Below are positions 61,720 to 64,000 of a DNA stretch of 64,000 bases, piece by piece. The stretch lies in assembly GCF_036226765.1 (NCBI RefSeq), contig NZ_CP109017.1, forward strand, positions 2,681,501-2,745,500, given 5' to 3'. The position numbers were made by a program, and so were the translations under genes. Positions within the stretch are counted from its first letter, which is position 1. Every line of letters starts with the position of its first letter. The stretch comes from Streptomyces sp. NBC_00670. Lineage in GTDB: Bacteria > Actinomycetota > Actinomycetes > Streptomycetales > Streptomycetaceae. The notes under the pieces are model-generated. The model worked only from the letters and a program-made list of their open reading frames with translations. It was not told the DNA's origin and ran no database searches.

Positions 61720-63152
61720 TGCGAGTCCTCCGAGGACACTGCCCTGAGCAGCCAGGTCACCCCGTCACCGGGGCTGGGCAGCCCCCGGCCGGCCTGCTGC
61801 GCGAGCTTGCGCATGCTCGCCCGCAGCTTCAGCACCGCTTCGTCGAAGGCCTCTTCATCCAGGCTCCGGGAGGTACGGGCCTGCACCAGGTCCATCACGC
61901 ACTGGTCGATGCTCGCGCTCGCCTCCGCAAGGCGCGCCGGCGCGAGCTGCTTGCGCTTGCGCAGCCGTGCGCTGCGCCCTGCGGACTCGATCGCCTCGTC
62001 GAACGCCTTCTTGGCGTCATCGAGGACGGTCTGCTCCTTCTCCTTGTCACTGTCGGCCAGACCCCCTCCCTTACTGCGCACGGCAGCGGCAGCCCTCAGA
62101 AGCTGATCGTTGAGCGCCCGGGCCGCCGAGACGGCCGAGGAGGCACCCGGGACCGTCAGTCCCAGCCCGGGAATGGACACGGCGTCCTCGACCCCCGTGC
62201 CGGACGCCTCAGTCCTGAGCGGGGCAGGGAGCGTGTGAGCCAGGTAGTCCTCCTTCAGGAAGTCCTCGTCGATGTGCCGGACGTCCGTCTTGGAGAAATC
62301 GAGAAGGATCGCCGCCAGCCGCCATTCCTTGAGAACGTCCGCCTGGTCCCGGTCGACGCTCTCCAGCTTCACGTACAGCCGGTGAAGCTCCTTCAGCCGC
62401 TCCTGCGCTCCCTCCCAGTCGACCAGCCTCAGCGCTACGCCCCCGCCGCTCTTGCTGCGGTCGATCAGCTCCTTGATCGTGCTGAGGATCCACCGCTCCT
62501 GGTGATACGTCTTCACCTGGATCCGGAATGCCTTGGCGATCTGCTCAGGCGTCCTGCCCAGCGACGCCTGCTCCTCCATGGCGAGCAGCCGGTTGATGTA
62601 GGTGTAGTCGCGGCGGTGATCCATACGCAGCTGGAGCGACAACTCGACCGCGTTGATTTCCGCCCAGGTGAACGACTCGGGGAGCACACCCACGCGCATC
62701 GTCTGCTCGCGGAGCTCCCGCAGCGCGACGGCACGCGTGTTGCCGTTCACCAGCACGCCCTGGTGCGTGACGAGGCCCGGATCGTTCTGCCCGAACTGCT
62801 CCAGGCTGTCCTTGAGCTTGTCGAAGTCAGGGTCACGCAGGTTGGGATCGGTGGGCGACGCCTGAAGGAGAAACGTGAGGTAGTCCTGGCTGTCCCTGCT
62901 CCAGGGGTCCTTGTCGAGCGCCTCGTCGGAGTCCGCGTTGTGACTGCGCTGAGCGCGGATCCGGTGCGTCCCCGGGTTGAGGTACAGCCCATCAAGCGGA
63001 AGGTCGATCACTTCCACGTTGGCGTTTTGCCCGTTCCAGTCGACCCTGACGGTCTCCCTCGTCCCGCCGGCGGCCTTGGCCTCCTCGACCTTCTTCTTGA
63101 TCGTTTCGCTGAACTCGGCCGCGCGCGGCGGCGGCGGGAACTCCCGCAGCAT
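61716..63152 (-). CDS. ParB-like DNA-binding/nuclease protein
   Basis: 478 residues. ParB/Srx-type N-terminal domain with GLVTHQGVLVNGNTRAVALRELRE (the NGNxR loop, residues 136-140), then a helical domain with LGRTPEQIAKAFRIQVKTYHQERWILSTIKELI. The last 150 residues are coiled-coil-like. ParB-like proteins in restriction systems may bind DNA or hydrolyse nucleotides. It is coupled to the helicase gene by a 4-bp overlap and lies 53 bp after the zinc-protein gene. Confidence 0.82.
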   Translation of the reverse strand: MLREFPPPPRAAEFSETIKKKVEEAKAAGGTRETVRVDWNGQNANVEVIDLPLDGLYLNPGTHRIRAQRSHNADSDEALDKDPWSRDSQDYLTFLLQASPTDPNLRDPDFDKLKDSLEQFGQNDPGLVTHQGVLVNGNTRAVALRELREQTMRVGVLPESFTWAEINAVELSLQLRMDHRRDYTYINRLLAMEEQASLGRTPEQIAKAFRIQVKTYHQERWILSTIKELIDRSKSGGGVALRLVDWEGAQERLKELHRLYVKLESVDRDQADVLKEWRLAAILLDFSKTDVRHIDEDFLKEDYLAHTLPAPLRTEASGTGVEDAVSIPGLGLTVPGASSAVSAARALNDQLLRAAAAVRSKGGGLADSDKEKEQTVLDDAKKAFDEAIESAGRSARLRKRKQLAPARLAEASASIDQCVMDLVQARTSRSLDEEAFDEAVLKLRASMRKLAQQAGRGLPSPGDGVTWLLRAVSSEDSQ

Positions 63153-63205
63153 TACTTCCCCGTCCCTCTGCGTTCGTGTTGGTCGTTCGTCTTCGCTGTT
63201 TCTGC

Positions 63206-63931
63206 TCAGCTGTCCGCGTCACTGGGTGCATCGGCATCGTCGAGCGCACCGGCGACGGCCTTGCGGGCTTCTTCAGGCAGGGTCCGGTAAAGGCCCCACA
63301 GCTTGTCGATCGGCTCCGGCGTCCGCTGGTCAGCCGCGATCCAGCCGGCCAGGATCCGCCGCTCCATCGAGGACAGGTCCTCTACGAGCTCAAGCAGCGC
63401 CCCCAGGTCCACCTCACGGTCGGTGCTGCCCGAACCACAGCGCTTGCACTCGGTGACGAGCTGATACTCCTCCGACCCGTCGGCCAACAGCACCTTGCGG
63501 CGGGCGATGTTGAGTACGGCCTGCGTGAGGTCGTCGTCCCCGTACGCCTCACCGGCCGCGATGCCGCAGGACCGGCAGAGGTAGCTGTCGCCCTCGAACG
63601 TCTTCTGCCGCTGCGCCGCCGTAAGGCCGTTCTTGTGCTTAGGCCCCTTCGCCTGGCCGGGGATCCAGACTTCCGCACCACGGGAGACGAACCGCTGCTC
63701 ATCCTGCTTGAGCGACGGGTCGTCACGGCTCGTGTCGATACGCCAGCCGCGGTCGCGCAGATCCCTGATCCGCCGGTCGATCTGTGCAACGTCCGGGAAG
63801 GCGGTGCGCAGATCGGCCTTCGTGAAGATGCCGTCTTCCTTCACCTCGGTGAGGAGCCACAGTGCTGCACGCACCATGCTTCCCACCTTCCGGTTCCCAT
63901 CCGTCTTCTTCTGCCACGACGGCAGCGTCAT
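63206..63931 (-). CDS. Winged-helix/HNH-like zinc protein, first gene of restriction operon
   Basis: 241 residues. ATG 63931 is chosen because GGAGGGCGCTA precedes it; ATG 63955 lacks this. N-terminal winged helix (about 18-75). Then TAAQRQKTFEGDSYLCRSCG with Cys119 and Cys122, and ECKRCGSG with Cys162 and Cys165, the treble-clef frame of HNH nucleases. The usual HNH histidines are not visible, so a variant nuclease or a recognition protein is possible. Upstream DNA of 69 bp remains in the window. Confidence 0.75.
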   Translation of the reverse strand: MTLPSWQKKTDGNRKVGSMVRAALWLLTEVKEDGIFTKADLRTAFPDVAQIDRRIRDLRDRGWRIDTSRDDPSLKQDEQRFVSRGAEVWIPGQAKGPKHKNGLTAAQRQKTFEGDSYLCRSCGIAAGEAYGDDDLTQAVLNIARRKVLLADGSEEYQLVTECKRCGSGSTDREVDLGALLELVEDLSSMERRILAGWIAADQRTPEPIDKLWGLYRTLPEEARKAVAGALDDADAPSDADS

Positions 63932-64000
63932 TAGCGCCCTCCAGATCGCTCGCATCGCATACCGCCTTGAATGCGCACATCAAGAACAAACGGCATGCAA

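Noticed and set aside
57985..63931. Assignment to BREX, DISARM or the phage-growth-limitation system
   Set aside because: No PglZ, BrxC-like ATPase, DUF1998 or PLD-nuclease gene is present in the window.

Overview
The window is from a high-GC actinomycete chromosome, almost certainly Streptomyces. The support is near-saturated G/C at third codon positions, frequent GTG/TTG starts, ATGA/GTGA gene overlaps, an ehuBCDA ectoine-type transporter, the Streptomyces hyphal-tip glycan genes cslA-glxA-cslZ, a class F sortase and many Streptomyces-type conserved hypotheticals. No rRNA, CRISPR array, integrase, transposase or secondary-metabolite cluster was seen. All assignments come from reading motifs; no database search was possible.

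Layout. 1-9.7 kb: the 3' part of a GH1 beta-glucosidase, a secreted CBM2-GH18 chitinase with a candidate DasR site, a two-component system, a spermidine-synthase-like protein, an XRE/TPR regulator and a histidine phosphatase. 9.9-15.6 kb: a PAP2 phosphatase, then a three-gene set with a Cas4-like Fe-S nuclease, an unknown 535-residue protein and an SF1B helicase. Together these look like a split Dna2, and the set ends in 152-bp tandem repeats that re-copy the helicase C-terminus. 16.3-28.6 kb: three tRNA-Lys(CUU) genes with terminators, an M6 protease, a PAS-GGDEF-EAL c-di-GMP enzyme, an LLM oxidoreductase, and an ehuBCDA operon divergent from a EutA-like gene and followed by an IclR regulator. 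28.9-37.9 kb: cslA-glxA, an inserted sugar-epimerase / aldo-keto reductase / XRE group, then cslZ (GH6) and a sortase pair. 38-52 kb: mostly small regulatory and housekeeping genes (HAD phosphatase, Gfo/Idh oxidoreductase, VapBC-like pair, HxlR-MFS pair, SEC-C protein, cupin, cyclase, TetR, conserved hypotheticals) plus one internally deleted pseudogene.

52.7-64 kb is a defence-type island. The first block is four genes joined by 4-bp overlaps: a methyltransferase, a HEPN-NACHT-FGE-like ATPase, a small cold-shock-fold protein and a CorA-like two-TM protein. The domain mix suggests sensing, RNA cleavage and membrane damage, and I know of no named system with this composition. The second block is Vsr endonuclease and a convergent 5mC methyltransferase, followed by a divergently separate operon of an HNH-like zinc protein, a ParB-like protein and an SNF2-type helicase. 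This looks like a composite restriction-modification system; its 5' end may continue beyond the window.

The strongest candidates for undescribed biology are the four-gene HEPN-NACHT-FGE operon, the Dcm/Vsr/SNF2/ParB/HNH block and the split Dna2-like nuclease-helicase set with its tandem repeats.
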